A DNA stretch of 64,000 bases, taken from contig NZ_CAJVCE010000003.1 in NCBI RefSeq assembly GCF_910594985.1, positions 124,001 through 188,000 on the forward strand, in the 5' to 3' direction. The notes beneath the pieces are model-generated. The model searched no databases and was not told the origin of the DNA. It saw nothing but the letters and a program-made list of their open reading frames with translations. Positions 42,412-52,275 of the stretch are shown here, piece after piece; within the stretch, counting starts at the first letter, position 1, and each line of letters starts with the position of its first letter. The DNA is from Paenibacillus allorhizosphaerae. GTDB taxonomy: Bacteria; Bacillota; Bacilli; Paenibacillales; NBRC-103111. The translations under genes and the position numbers were made by a program.

Positions 42412-42444
42412 AACGAGAAGGGCTCCCGCCCTTCTCGTTTTTTT
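42411..42444. terminator. Bidirectional terminator pfkB/gdhA
   Basis: A perfect stem AACGAGAAGGGC / GCCCTTCTCGTT with loop TCCC is flanked by AAAA and TTTTTT between two convergent genes. Confidence 0.85.
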
Positions 42445-42465
42445 GTTCTATTTGCATGCTTGCCG

Positions 42466-44207
<1,742 letters not shown>

Positions 44208-44627
44208 TTGTTGTATCGCGAATATTGCGGAGGGTCTAAGGCGATTGTTGTTTTCTGGAGCTTATCCATTCTGCTCATCGTTGCTTTCAGTTTTACAAGA
44301 AGAAGGCTTCATTTATTCGAAGGAATTGTGCAATGGTGCTTCTTATTATGCTTGCAAAACAACTTTATTTGGCTTATGTGCTTGAATCTAAAGCTAGTCG
44401 AACTCTCGCAAAACCTTTTGAATTATTGGGCTTTTGACAGCATTCGGTCCGTCATTGCTCCCCTGGCCATGATATACTTTCTCGAACTGAACGATGGTTT
44501 GAATTCGGTGTGGACAAAAGCGATCTGTTGGGCCGGTATGCTCGCCGCCATGATCATGTTCATCGCCGTCAAATACCGGACGAATACGAATGCAAATACG
44601 ACGCAGAGCATGGCGGCAAGAAAATAA
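44208..44627 (+). CDS. Small membrane protein of unknown function
   Basis: Up to 139 residues with four hydrophobic segments (VVFWSLSILLIVAFSF, a second after RRRLHLFEGIVQWC, WAFDSIRSVIAPLAMIYFL, KAICWAGMLAAMIMFIAV). It resembles conserved hypothetical membrane proteins of Paenibacillus/Bacillus. The start is uncertain: TTG codons at 44208/44211 have no ribosome site, while GGAGGG at 44225 lacks a standard start behind it, so the 5' end may be damaged. A strong terminator follows, supporting a transcribed gene. Confidence 0.55.
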   Translation: MLYREYCGGSKAIVVFWSLSILLIVAFSFTRRRLHLFEGIVQWCFLLCLQNNFIWLMCLNLKLVELSQNLLNYWAFDSIRSVIAPLAMIYFLELNDGLNSVWTKAICWAGMLAAMIMFIAVKYRTNTNANTTQSMAARK

Positions 44628-44652
44628 CATACAGCCTTGCTGCACTTTCCTT

Positions 44653-44683
44653 GTGCGCGCCGTTCTCCCGGCGCGCGTTTTTG
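44653..44683 (+). terminator. Rho-independent terminator
   Basis: GCGCGCCG pairs with CGGCGCGC across TTCTCC and is followed by GTTTTTG, 25 bp after the small membrane protein stop. Confidence 0.75.
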
Positions 44684-44734
44684 TGCTGCCACGACCGGAT
44701 CACCGTTTCAGGCCCCAGCTAGGGTACAACGGCG

Positions 44735-45646
44735 TTAATCCACCGTCAACACGACCTTGCCGCGGACATGGCCGGTTTCCACTTCGCGATGGGCTGCGGC
44801 CGCCTGCTCGAGCGGAAACGATTTCCAGATGCAGACGCGAAGCTTGCCCTGCACGTACAGATCCAACAGCGCGTTCAGCCGCTGGACCGACCGCCGGCTG
44901 CGGATGGCGCGCACGCCAAGCTGCTCCGCGCCGGCGAAGTCGACGATCGTGCCGATGCGCGATTTGTCCGCGACGAGCTCGGTCGATACGCGCAGCGCCT
45001 CGCCGCCGACGGCGTCGAACGCCGCGTCCACACCTCCGGGCGCGAGGGCTCGCACCCGATCTGCAAGCCCAGCGCCATAGGCGACCGGGATCGCCCCGAG
45101 CGACCGCAAATAGTCGTGATTGCGCTCGCTCGCGGTTCCGATGACGGTCGCTCCCGCAGCAAGGGCCAACTGCACCGCCATCGTACCCACACCGCCCGCG
45201 GCGGCATGCACCAGCACCGTATCCCCGGCGCTTACGCCAAGGTCCTCCAGCGCCGTATGCGCCGTTTGCCCGGACGCGCTCAAGGCACCCGCCTCCTCCC
45301 ATGGCATGGATTGCGGCTTCAAAGCAATCTGATCGCTGCCGACCGCCACATATTCGGCGTAGCAAGCGAGCACCGACCAGCCAAGAACATCGCTGCCGAC
45401 GGCGAACCCTTCCACGCCCTCCCCTGCTTGGTCGACGATGCCCGCGAACTCGTTGCCGACGATTTGCGGGAAGCGGACCGGAAAGCCGTTGCCGCTCCAC
45501 CCGCCGCGCACGGCCGTATCGACCGGCTGGACGCCTGCTGCTTTGACGCGGACCCGGACTTGGCCGGGTCCAGGGTGAGGGTCGTTAAATGGCATTACTT
45601 GCAAAACGTCGGCGGAACCATACGAAGAAAAGGCTACAGCTCTCAT
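44735..45646 (-). CDS. Zinc-independent NADPH:quinone oxidoreductase-like protein
   Basis: 303 residues of the medium-chain dehydrogenase family without zinc ligands. GHVRGKV at the end, LVHAAAGGVGTMAVQLA (NADPH loop) and VRVKAAGVQPVDTAVRGG are typical of QOR-type enzymes. It probably reduces quinones or reactive enones. The start is ATG at 45646 after GGGAGCG. It is divergent from a LysR gene that likely regulates it. The gene is noticeably more GC-rich at its 3' half than its neighbours. Confidence 0.88.
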   Translation of the reverse strand: MRAVAFSSYGSADVLQVMPFNDPHPGPGQVRVRVKAAGVQPVDTAVRGGWSGNGFPVRFPQIVGNEFAGIVDQAGEGVEGFAVGSDVLGWSVLACYAEYVAVGSDQIALKPQSMPWEEAGALSASGQTAHTALEDLGVSAGDTVLVHAAAGGVGTMAVQLALAAGATVIGTASERNHDYLRSLGAIPVAYGAGLADRVRALAPGGVDAAFDAVGGEALRVSTELVADKSRIGTIVDFAGAEQLGVRAIRSRRSVQRLNALLDLYVQGKLRVCIWKSFPLEQAAAAHREVETGHVRGKVVLTVD

Positions 45647-45784
45647 CTAAACCACGCTCCCGTTAATGTATTGATTGTGGATTTGCTTGCAAAAAATAGT
45701 TTACAATGAATCATTAATAATTAAAAATAGATGTTATGATATATAATACATAGCTTTAAGTATATGAATGAAAGGATGAGGACG

Positions 45785-46669
45785 ATGGAATTGCTGCAGC
45801 TTCAATATTTCCGCACCGTAGCGAGGCTTGAACATCTGACGAAAGCGGCGCACGAGCTTCGTATCGCCCAGCCTGCGCTCAGTAAAACCATTTCCCGTCT
45901 GGAGGAAGATTTGGGCGTGCAATTATTTGACCGGCGAGCCCGTCAAATCAGACTCAATGCGTTCGGAAAAGCGTTTCTCAAGAAGACGGAAGCGGCGCTG
46001 GCGCTGCTCGAAGAAGGCCGCAAAGAAGTCGCCGAGCTGGCGGGAATGGAACAGGGCAGTATTGTGCTCGCTACGACGACGCTGGATCGCTTTTCCGCGC
46101 CGCTGGGGGAATTTGTTTCGATGCATCCCGAAATTCATTTTCGCATTACGCAGGCTTCTTTGGATGAGATGGGGGCTTTGCTCGATAACGGAGACATCGA
46201 TTTCATGATTTCCGCCATGCCTCCGCAGCGGCCGGGCATCCGCATGGTTCCTCTGCTGAGCGAAGAAGTGTTCCTTGCCGTCCCCCCTCGCCACCGGTTC
46301 GCGCAGCGGGACAGCATTTCCTTAAAGGAAGCAGCGGACGACCCGTTCATAGACTATAAGGAAGGGCATCCGTTCCGGCAAATGAACGACCGGTTCCGGC
46401 GCGATGCGGGAATGACGCCGAGAATCGTCTGCGAAGTCGACGAACCGGCAGCGATCGGCAGTCTTGTGCGTGCGGGGCTCGGCGTCGCATTCGTCGGGGC
46501 GTGCAAATCCGATCAGGCGACGCCGCTTATCAAGCTGCCGATCGAGGACCCCGGCTACCGGCGCACGTTCCAGCTCGCGTGGGACGAAGGCCGCTATATG
46601 TCCAAAGCGGCGCACAAGTTCCGCGAGTTTCTCATGAACTATTTTGCCGGACTGCACAGTTCCCGTTGA
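45785..46669 (+). CDS. LysR family transcriptional regulator
   Basis: 294 residues. An N-terminal winged HTH (LQYFRTVARLEHLTKAAHEL, then RIAQPALSKTISRLEEDLG) is followed by a periplasmic-binding-type effector domain. The start is ATG at 45785, with AAAGGATGAGG upstream and TATAAT at 45742-45747. It is divergent from the oxidoreductase gene, the classic LysR/target arrangement. Confidence 0.92.
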   Translation: MELLQLQYFRTVARLEHLTKAAHELRIAQPALSKTISRLEEDLGVQLFDRRARQIRLNAFGKAFLKKTEAALALLEEGRKEVAELAGMEQGSIVLATTTLDRFSAPLGEFVSMHPEIHFRITQASLDEMGALLDNGDIDFMISAMPPQRPGIRMVPLLSEEVFLAVPPRHRFAQRDSISLKEAADDPFIDYKEGHPFRQMNDRFRRDAGMTPRIVCEVDEPAAIGSLVRAGLGVAFVGACKSDQATPLIKLPIEDPGYRRTFQLAWDEGRYMSKAAHKFREFLMNYFAGLHSSR

Positions 46670-46685
46670 TCCGGGCCGCACGGCT

Positions 46686-47340
46686 TTAGACGTTTTTGTG
46701 TTCGTACAAACGGACGGCGACAAACCACGAAGCGATCAGCATAACACAACCGCCGCCTGCCATCCACGACGTCAAAGCCGCGGTGTCCGCCTCCATCAGG
46801 ATACGAACAAGGCTATTTACCTTTACATGCGTAAGCTCCAATACACGGAGCAGGATGAGACCGGCGACGCCGATTGCAAAAATCACAATCAAGTCCAGGA
46901 TTTGAGCCATTCGCGAGCCGAGAGCGAAAAACATCGGAAAATAAACGGAATAAAACACCAGCATGACCGTTATGGTGATCCACAGCGACCGAGAATCAAA
47001 CTGCGGCAATGGTTCGGCAGGCAGTAGAACAGCTGCCAAGATACGCCACAGGGATGTCAGCATGAAGGCAAGCAGCATAAACATGATAATGCTCACGTAT
47101 TTAGATGTGACGATATCCCTTCTGCGCACCGGGAACGATGCAAGCAGCTTTCCGTTGTTGATTTTTTTCATCTATCTTGCTGGCCGCCACAAAAAGAAAG
47201 TGGCTGAATATTGCGGCGGGCACGGAGAGCGGCATACCTTCCAACGCGCCGAGCGCGAAAAACAATAATCCGATGAACACGATTCCAAAGATGATACACG
47301 GCTTCTGGATCCGCACATCCTTTATTAGCAGCTGCCCCAT
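46686..47340 (-). pseudogene. ABC-2 type permease, frameshifted
   Basis: Two overlapping frames make one protein of the ABC2_membrane_5 type. The first (from ATG 47340 with AGGAGG upstream: GQLLIKDVRIQKPCII...FLFVAASKIDE) reaches a run of seven A at 47162-47168. The rest (NNGKLLASFPVRRRDIVTSKYVS...) is in another frame. Removing one A restores a continuous protein of about 218 residues. Either a true mutation or a sequencing error in the homopolymer. Confidence 0.8.
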
Positions 47341-47551
47341 GCTAGTGTTCCTCCTGCGTATATACCAAAATATCATCGAGGGTCGGATGGTCCACGATAA
47401 CCCCCTTGTTTTTTTCCGAGACAAACGTTCCCTTACTGGCTACCGATGCAATAAGCCCCTATTGCTCCAACTCGTCATAAGCTCTTTTGGTTTTAATGAC
47501 GCCGATCTTTAACGTTTGCGCCAGATTGCGTATTAGCCATCGATCATACGA
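47341..47551 (-). pseudogene. Decayed YtrA-type GntR regulator fused to ABC-ATPase tail
   Basis: One frame reads IRNLAQTLKIGVIKTKRAYD, ELEQ, stop (TAG), GLIASVASKGTFVS, which is the winged helix of a YtrA-like GntR repressor. It continues into HPTLDDILVYTQEEH, which looks like the C-terminal tail of an ABC ATPase. An internal deletion joining regulator to ATPase would explain this. The following permease is also broken, so the whole regulator-ATPase-permease operon is decaying. Confidence 0.55.
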
Positions 47552-47605
47552 CCGACAACTACCCGCGTTCTTAAATATATTCGATGTACTGTCAAACTTC
47601 GTCCA

Positions 47606-48946
47606 TTATGATTGTACCGGGTCGAGCGAACCCGCTGCCAGCTTCTCGTCCTTAGGCAGCAAAGCGGCGAGCAGCCCGATCAATGGCAAATAAGCGCAAA
47701 GACGAATGACAAAAGAAATGCTCGTCACGTCCGCCAGCGTACCCAACACGACCGAGCCGATGCCGCCGAGACCGAACGCAAGACCGAAGAACAGTCCCGA
47801 CACCGTTCCAATTTTTCCTGGCAGCAGCTCTTGCGCATAGACGACGATGACCGAGAAGCCCGAGAGCAGAATAAACCCGATAAAGACACACAATACGACA
47901 GCCCAGAATACGCTCACGTATGGAAGAAGCAGCGAAAACGGCGCCGTTCCCAAAATCGAAAACCAAATCATGTTGCGTCTACCGAAACGGTCGGCCAGCG
48001 GGCCTCCGAAGAACGTGCCCACCGCCCCGGCAACCAGCAGCGCAAACAAGATCCACTGCGCCTGCTCGACCGTAATCCGGTAATGATCGATCAAATAGAA
48101 GGCGTAAAAGCCCGTCATGCTGGCCACATACACAAATTTGGAAAACAGGAGCATGATCAGAATGAACAAGGAGTAAGCGATCGTTTTCCCCGGCAGCTCA
48201 TGTCCCGCTTTCGCCGTCTTCTTCCGTGCAGGCCTGCTCGCAAGATCTCTCAGGTACCATTTGGCGACAAACCATTGCACCACGATGGCCGCCGCAGCCG
48301 CCAATGTGAACCAAATGATACCGAACTGGCCGAGCGGCACAAAAATCAAAGCGGTAAATATCGGAGCCAACGCCTGCCCTACATTCCCGCCGGTTTGAAA
48401 AATCGACTGCGCCAGCCCTCTTCGCGGCCCGGCCGCCAAATACGCGACGCGCGACGATTCCGGATGGAATACGGACGATGAGATTCCGATCAGAATGACA
48501 GACAGGATGACTTGCATGAACGAGTCGGCAAACGCCAAAACGACCATCCCGATCAAAGAAAACCCTACGCCGACCGGGAGCAGGTACGGCTTGGGACGCG
48601 TATCCGTATAATAACCGATCAGCGGCTGCAGCAGCGACGCCGTGACGTTCAAGGTGAAAGCAATCCAGCCGATTTGTGCAAAAGTCAAACTCAGCGATTC
48701 GCGAAGAATCGGAAAAATCGCGGGCACGACGGATTGGATCGAGTCGTTCAGCAAATGTACAAGGCTGATGGAAAAAATGATGGAGTACGCCGTCATTTGC
48801 GGCGATACGCTTGGCCCTTCGTTAAGCGCTGCATCGAACGTTCGGCTCGTCGATGGGCTCGATGCTTCGCTTGCCGCTTTGCTTGCGGGACTCGTCGCTT
48901 GACTTAACGTATCCTGTGAAGCGGAAGGGACGGTTGATTTACTCAA
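47606..48946 (-). CDS. Fosmidomycin-resistance-type MFS exporter
   Basis: 446 residues, about twelve helices. It closely follows E. coli Fsr: SLVHLLNDSIQSVVPAIFPIL, TASLLQPLIGYYTD and GISSSVFHPESSRVAYLAA. Fsr exports fosmidomycin; natural substrates are unclear. The low-complexity Ser/Ala N-terminus (residues 1-45) is unusual. The start is TTG at 48946 after AGAGGTGA. It lies downstream of the FadR-type regulator gene on the same strand. Confidence 0.9.
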   Translation of the reverse strand: MSKSTVPSASQDTLSQATSPASKAASEASSPSTSRTFDAALNEGPSVSPQMTAYSIIFSISLVHLLNDSIQSVVPAIFPILRESLSLTFAQIGWIAFTLNVTASLLQPLIGYYTDTRPKPYLLPVGVGFSLIGMVVLAFADSFMQVILSVILIGISSSVFHPESSRVAYLAAGPRRGLAQSIFQTGGNVGQALAPIFTALIFVPLGQFGIIWFTLAAAAAIVVQWFVAKWYLRDLASRPARKKTAKAGHELPGKTIAYSLFILIMLLFSKFVYVASMTGFYAFYLIDHYRITVEQAQWILFALLVAGAVGTFFGGPLADRFGRRNMIWFSILGTAPFSLLLPYVSVFWAVVLCVFIGFILLSGFSVIVVYAQELLPGKIGTVSGLFFGLAFGLGGIGSVVLGTLADVTSISFVIRLCAYLPLIGLLAALLPKDEKLAAGSLDPVQS

Positions 48947-49003
48947 AATAGGTCACCTCTTCTTGTTTCATCTTATCATCTGACGTTTGAAATCATACTG
49001 CAA

Positions 49004-49711
49004 TTAATCGGGCTCTGCCGATTGTTTAAGCAGCGCTACGGTACCGTCCAAATTTTGCAGCGTCCAATGGACGGCGGCGGCGGCATCCTGCGCCTTAATG
49101 GCTTGGTATAAATGTTCATGGTACGCGTTATGCGGGTCATGCGCCTCTCGATCCATAACCAGTTTATTCAGCGCCTCCAGCAGCTCGGACGAGAAGGTGC
49201 GGTACAAGTCGACCACGACCCCGTTTTTGCTTGCCATGGCAACCGACAGATGGAACGCGATATCGGCTTTCAAATAGCCGCTCATGTCGTCCCTCTCCAA
49301 CGCTTGAAGCCGCGTATCGAGGTGCTCGCGCATCGTCCGCAGATCTTCGTCGTCGCGACGCTCCGCGGCCAGCTTGGCAATTTCCAGCTCCAGCATTCTT
49401 CTGACCTCGTAGACCTCCAATATTTCCGCTCGGCGCAGCCTGTGCGACAGCGGCTCCTGAATAATCGGATTGGAGATAAGGTATGTACCGAAGCCTTGCC
49501 TTTTCTCCAGTAACCCGGCATGGACCAGCACTCTTACAGCCTCACGAATGGTCGAGCGTCCTACACCGAATTGCTCCATTAATTCCGGCTCGGTCGGAAT
49601 TTTCTCGCCATATTGAATATCACCGCTCGATATTTTCTTTTGCAGCTGAATGACGACATCGTCGACCAGCTTGTGGCGGTTCAAAGCTTGAAACGTCACT
49701 TTTGATTTCAT
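49004..49711 (-). CDS. GntR family regulator, FadR subfamily
   Basis: About 235 residues. An N-terminal winged HTH (IPTEPELMEQFGVGRSTIRE, then AVRVLVHAGLLEKRQGFGTY) is followed by a helical FCD effector domain (RRMLELEIAKLAAERR, HLSVAMASKN with metal-ligand His, NAYHEHLYQAIK). FadR/FCD repressors usually sense organic acids. The start is ATG at 49711 after ACAGGAG. It lies between the HisD paralogue and the Fsr pump, likely controlling one of them. Confidence 0.9.
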   Translation of the reverse strand: MKSKVTFQALNRHKLVDDVVIQLQKKISSGDIQYGEKIPTEPELMEQFGVGRSTIREAVRVLVHAGLLEKRQGFGTYLISNPIIQEPLSHRLRRAEILEVYEVRRMLELEIAKLAAERRDDEDLRTMREHLDTRLQALERDDMSGYLKADIAFHLSVAMASKNGVVVDLYRTFSSELLEALNKLVMDREAHDPHNAYHEHLYQAIKAQDAAAAVHWTLQNLDGTVALLKQSAEPD

Positions 49712-49790
49712 CTGATCATCTCCTGTCAGCACATCATATCACAGCAAGCTTCGATACATCAATCATCGCTTATTAAAACAGCGAATGAAC

Positions 49791-49842
49791 CGAACCCCGC
49801 ATGCGGGGTTCGACCGACCGCTTCGCAGCAGCAAAACGGTCG
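49791..49842. repeat. Perfect palindrome plus second hairpin
   Basis: A 22-bp perfect palindrome (arm CGAACCCCGCA) at 49791-49812 is followed by a hairpin CGACCG...CGGTCG at 49815-49842. No T-run follows either. They lie between the hisD paralogue stop and the FadR-type gene, so they may be a terminator, an mRNA-stabilising structure or an operator. Confidence 0.5.
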
Positions 49843-49901
49843 CTCGGGATCATTAGCGCGCGTTGGAAAAGCGTCAACGGCGGAGTCCTATAACCTGAAA
49901 G

Positions 49902-51209
49902 CTAGACGCGAATTTCCACCGCTTTCACGTGGGAAGGCAGCTGTTCGTAGGAGCCCATTTGTCGAATGACCGGAAGCAATTCCTTTAAGGCGTTTTGGTC
50001 GATTTTCCCGATGGTCGAATATTTCACCATATCCTTTGAAGTAACGCCGGAGAACGCTTTGGCGAACCCGTTTGTCGGCAGCACGGCCGTAATGCCGATC
50101 GCGTAATTGGCCGCCGAGAACGGCGTATATTCGCCCAAAAGAATTTCCCCGGCGTGCCTGAGACGTTCCCGCACGACAGCCTCTCGTTCGCTGTTGCAAA
50201 CAACCATTACATGCTCCGGCGCGAAGTCGTTGACAAACTCGCAGGCCGACTCGATATCCGTCGCGACGACAATCGTTCCTCTCCCGTCGTCTCCGAACAC
50301 TTGCCGCAAGTTCCGCCTCCGCTTGTCATCTTCCACCTCCTCGATATATTGCCGCAGCAGCCTCTCCACCTCTACCGCCAAAGCGCGGTCCGTAGTGACG
50401 AGAAGCGATACGGAGTCCGGTCCGTGCTCCGCTTCGTTTATGAGATCGTAAGCGGTTCGTGAAGCATCGGCTGACGCGTCGGCGATGATCGCCGATTCGG
50501 TCGGCCCGAGGCCGACGACCGTCTTCTTCCCGTATGCAACAGCCGCGCTCATTGCAGCCGCGATACCTCCCGGCCCGGGGCCGAACACGCCGTCCACTTC
50601 CGGGATCGACGCCGTTCCTTGACAAAATGCGGCGATGACGGCGACGCCGTTGCCTACGACAAATTCGTCCGCTCCGGCCAGCTTCGCCGCAGCTACCGTG
50701 CCCGGATCGCCCAATCCGTCCCGCATCGGAGGCATCCCGACCACGATGCGCGGCACTCCCGCCGCTTTGGCCGCCGCAACCAGCATGATCGAGGTGGAGA
50801 GCAGCGGCCCTTTTCTCGCCGGAATCCATATGCCGACCGAGTCTAGCGGGCTCACGGATTCGCCGATGAGTGTTCCTGGTCGGATCTCGAGCTCCCACGA
50901 TGTGGGCAGCAGCGCCAAGTTCACCTGCATTACATTGCGGATCGTCTGATCGATCGCTTCCCTTAGCGGTGCAGCCAGCGATGCAATACATTGTGCAGCG
51001 TAGTCGCCGGGCAGGACGATGTCGTCCAATGCGACGTCGTCGAAACGGCGCGTCGCCTCCTTTACCCCGGCATCGCCTTTTTCGGCAATGTCTTCGAAAA
51101 TGGCGTAAATGCCGGTCATCATGCTTCGGTCAAACAGCTTCTTGTGCGCCGCAAATCGCTCTTTCAGCTTGGCGCGGTCTTTCGGATAGTCGCAAATCAT
51201 CGTTTTCAT
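49902..51209 (-). CDS. Histidinol dehydrogenase paralogue
   Basis: 435 residues with the HisD fold over its whole length (GPGG, EAEHGPDS, FVNDFAPEHV, SAANYAIGITAVLPT). The catalytic Glu332/His333 pair is kept. Of the four E. coli zinc ligands (Gln259, His262, Asp360, His419), two are changed: Glu259 and Asn368. Substrate-binding His367 of E. coli is Ala375 here. It may act on another alcohol, as HpsN-type members do. The start is ATG at 51209 (GGAGGG upstream). It sits behind a His-codon attenuator. Confidence 0.82.
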   Translation of the reverse strand: MKTMICDYPKDRAKLKERFAAHKKLFDRSMMTGIYAIFEDIAEKGDAGVKEATRRFDDVALDDIVLPGDYAAQCIASLAAPLREAIDQTIRNVMQVNLALLPTSWELEIRPGTLIGESVSPLDSVGIWIPARKGPLLSTSIMLVAAAKAAGVPRIVVGMPPMRDGLGDPGTVAAAKLAGADEFVVGNGVAVIAAFCQGTASIPEVDGVFGPGPGGIAAAMSAAVAYGKKTVVGLGPTESAIIADASADASRTAYDLINEAEHGPDSVSLLVTTDRALAVEVERLLRQYIEEVEDDKRRRNLRQVFGDDGRGTIVVATDIESACEFVNDFAPEHVMVVCNSEREAVVRERLRHAGEILLGEYTPFSAANYAIGITAVLPTNGFAKAFSGVTSKDMVKYSTIGKIDQNALKELLPVIRQMGSYEQLPSHVKAVEIRV

Positions 51210-51241
51210 GGCAGTTCCCTCCGTTAATGTTTTTTCAAAAT

Positions 51242-51284
51242 AAAAAAGAGCCGTGCAGGATAAAAAAATACCTACATGACTCTT
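51242..51284 (-). terminator. Second leader hairpin with U-tract
   Basis: On the minus strand, AAGAGTC pairs with GGCTCTT, with an inner imperfect stem around a run of T, followed by TTTTTTA. It overlaps the distal arm of the attenuator and lies 33 bp before the hisD-like start codon. Confidence 0.5.
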
Positions 51285-51350
51285 ATGTCCGTAGGTACAA
51301 CGCAAAATGGCGTTTGCACCTACGGAAAATTTTTTTCCGTGTACAAACGC
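51262..51350 (-). promoter_or_regulatory. Histidine attenuator: 1:2, 2:3 and 3:4 stems
   Basis: Minus-strand segments: 1 = GCGTTTGTACACGG (51350-51337), 2 = CCGTAGGTGCAAACGC (51325-51310), 3 = GCGTTGTACCTACGG (51303-51289), 4 = GTAGGTA (51275-51269), then seven T. Segments 1 and 2 pair through GCGTTTG/CAAACGC, 2 and 3 through CCGTAGGT/ACCTACGG plus more, 3 and 4 through TACCTAC/GTAGGTA. The 3:4 stem with the T-run is the terminator; 2:3 is the antiterminator. Segment 1 begins right at the stop codon of the His leader ORF. Confidence 0.8.
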
Positions 51351-51404
51351 TCAGCTATGATGATGTAATTGGATTGCCGTATACTCGCCAAGCTTGAAAA
51401 TCAT
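51351..51404 (-). CDS. Histidine leader peptide
   Basis: A 17-residue ORF, MIFKLGEYTAIQLHHHS, with ribosome site AAAGGGG eight bases before its ATG. Three consecutive His codons stand two codons before the stop. It starts about 25 nt after the predicted transcription start, and its stop codon abuts stem segment 1 of the attenuator. A ribosome stalled for charged tRNA-His would cover segment 1 and let the 2:3 antiterminator form. Confidence 0.82.
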   Translation of the reverse strand: MIFKLGEYTAIQLHHHS

Positions 51405-51435
51405 TTTGAAAACCCCTTTACGGATGTTGAGAATT

Positions 51436-51464
51436 ATTATAATCAGATCCGTTTCGATTGTAAA
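51436..51464 (-). promoter_or_regulatory. Sigma-A promoter of the His leader/hisD-like unit
   Basis: On the minus strand, TTTACA (51464-51459), a 17-bp spacer and consensus TATAAT (51441-51436). It gives a leader of about 220 nt before the hisD-like start. Confidence 0.8.
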
Positions 51465-51525
51465 GGTTTGCCATATATTTTTTTCCACACTGCCGAAGCG
51501 AGAACGGAATCGAACCGGCCCTCAT

Positions 51526-52275
51526 CTAATGAACTTTCAACATCTGGTCGCTCGTAAACCACAGCTTGTAGCTGATCAATCCGAGCACCATCGCGGTCAA
51601 TGCGGCCGAAGCCGCCAATATGAACATGATCAATATTTGGTAGCGCACCGCTTCGATCGGGTCCGCTCCGGCGACGATCATGCCCGTCATCATGCCGGGC
51701 AGCTGCACAAGCCCTACCGTCTTCATCCCGTCGACCGTCGGGATCATGCTGGCGCGAACCGATCGTTTCAGTGAGCTCTGAATCGCTTGCCGCACGGTCG
51801 CGCCGAGCGCCAGCAGCGTCTCGATTTCACCGCGCGACGTTTCCATCTCGCGGTTCATCTGATTCAGGAACAGCCCGGCGACGATCATGGCGCTGCCGAT
51901 CGTGATGCCGCTGATCGGGATGATGAATTGGGCCGTCGGTTCAATGATGCGCAAGCCAAGCAGTATCGCTAGCGTTACCGCTTCCGTTGAGCCGATCGCC
52001 GCTGCGATGCGCAGCCGAATCCCCTTCAACCCGCGCGCCCGGCTTCCGGCATTCCAGGAAGCGACACCGATCATCATGACGATGATCGCCGCAATCAGCC
52101 ATAACTGCTCCGCATGAAATATGTAGTGCAGCACATATCCGATCAGGAGCAGCTGCACGGCCGAACGCAGCGTGCCGACGGCGATTTCTTTTTCGAGGCC
52201 GAGCTTTTGGCGGATAGACAGGAACATCGTTACAGCCACGAACACCAATGTGCAGGCTAAGGCCAGGTTAGACAT
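51526..52275 (-). CDS. fetB: ABC transporter permease FetB
   Basis: About 250 residues, seven or so helices, of the UPF0014/YbbM family (GTLRSAVQLLLIGYVLHYIF; SMIPTVDGMKTVGLVQLPGM; MIVAGADPIEAVRYQI). E. coli FetB with FetA exports iron and protects against oxidative stress. The start is ATG at 52275 (GAAGAGGTG upstream), overlapping fetA by 8 nt. Confidence 0.92.
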   Translation of the reverse strand: MSNLALACTLVFVAVTMFLSIRQKLGLEKEIAVGTLRSAVQLLLIGYVLHYIFHAEQLWLIAAIIVMMIGVASWNAGSRARGLKGIRLRIAAAIGSTEAVTLAILLGLRIIEPTAQFIIPISGITIGSAMIVAGLFLNQMNREMETSRGEIETLLALGATVRQAIQSSLKRSVRASMIPTVDGMKTVGLVQLPGMMTGMIVAGADPIEAVRYQILIMFILAASAALTAMVLGLISYKLWFTSDQMLKVH

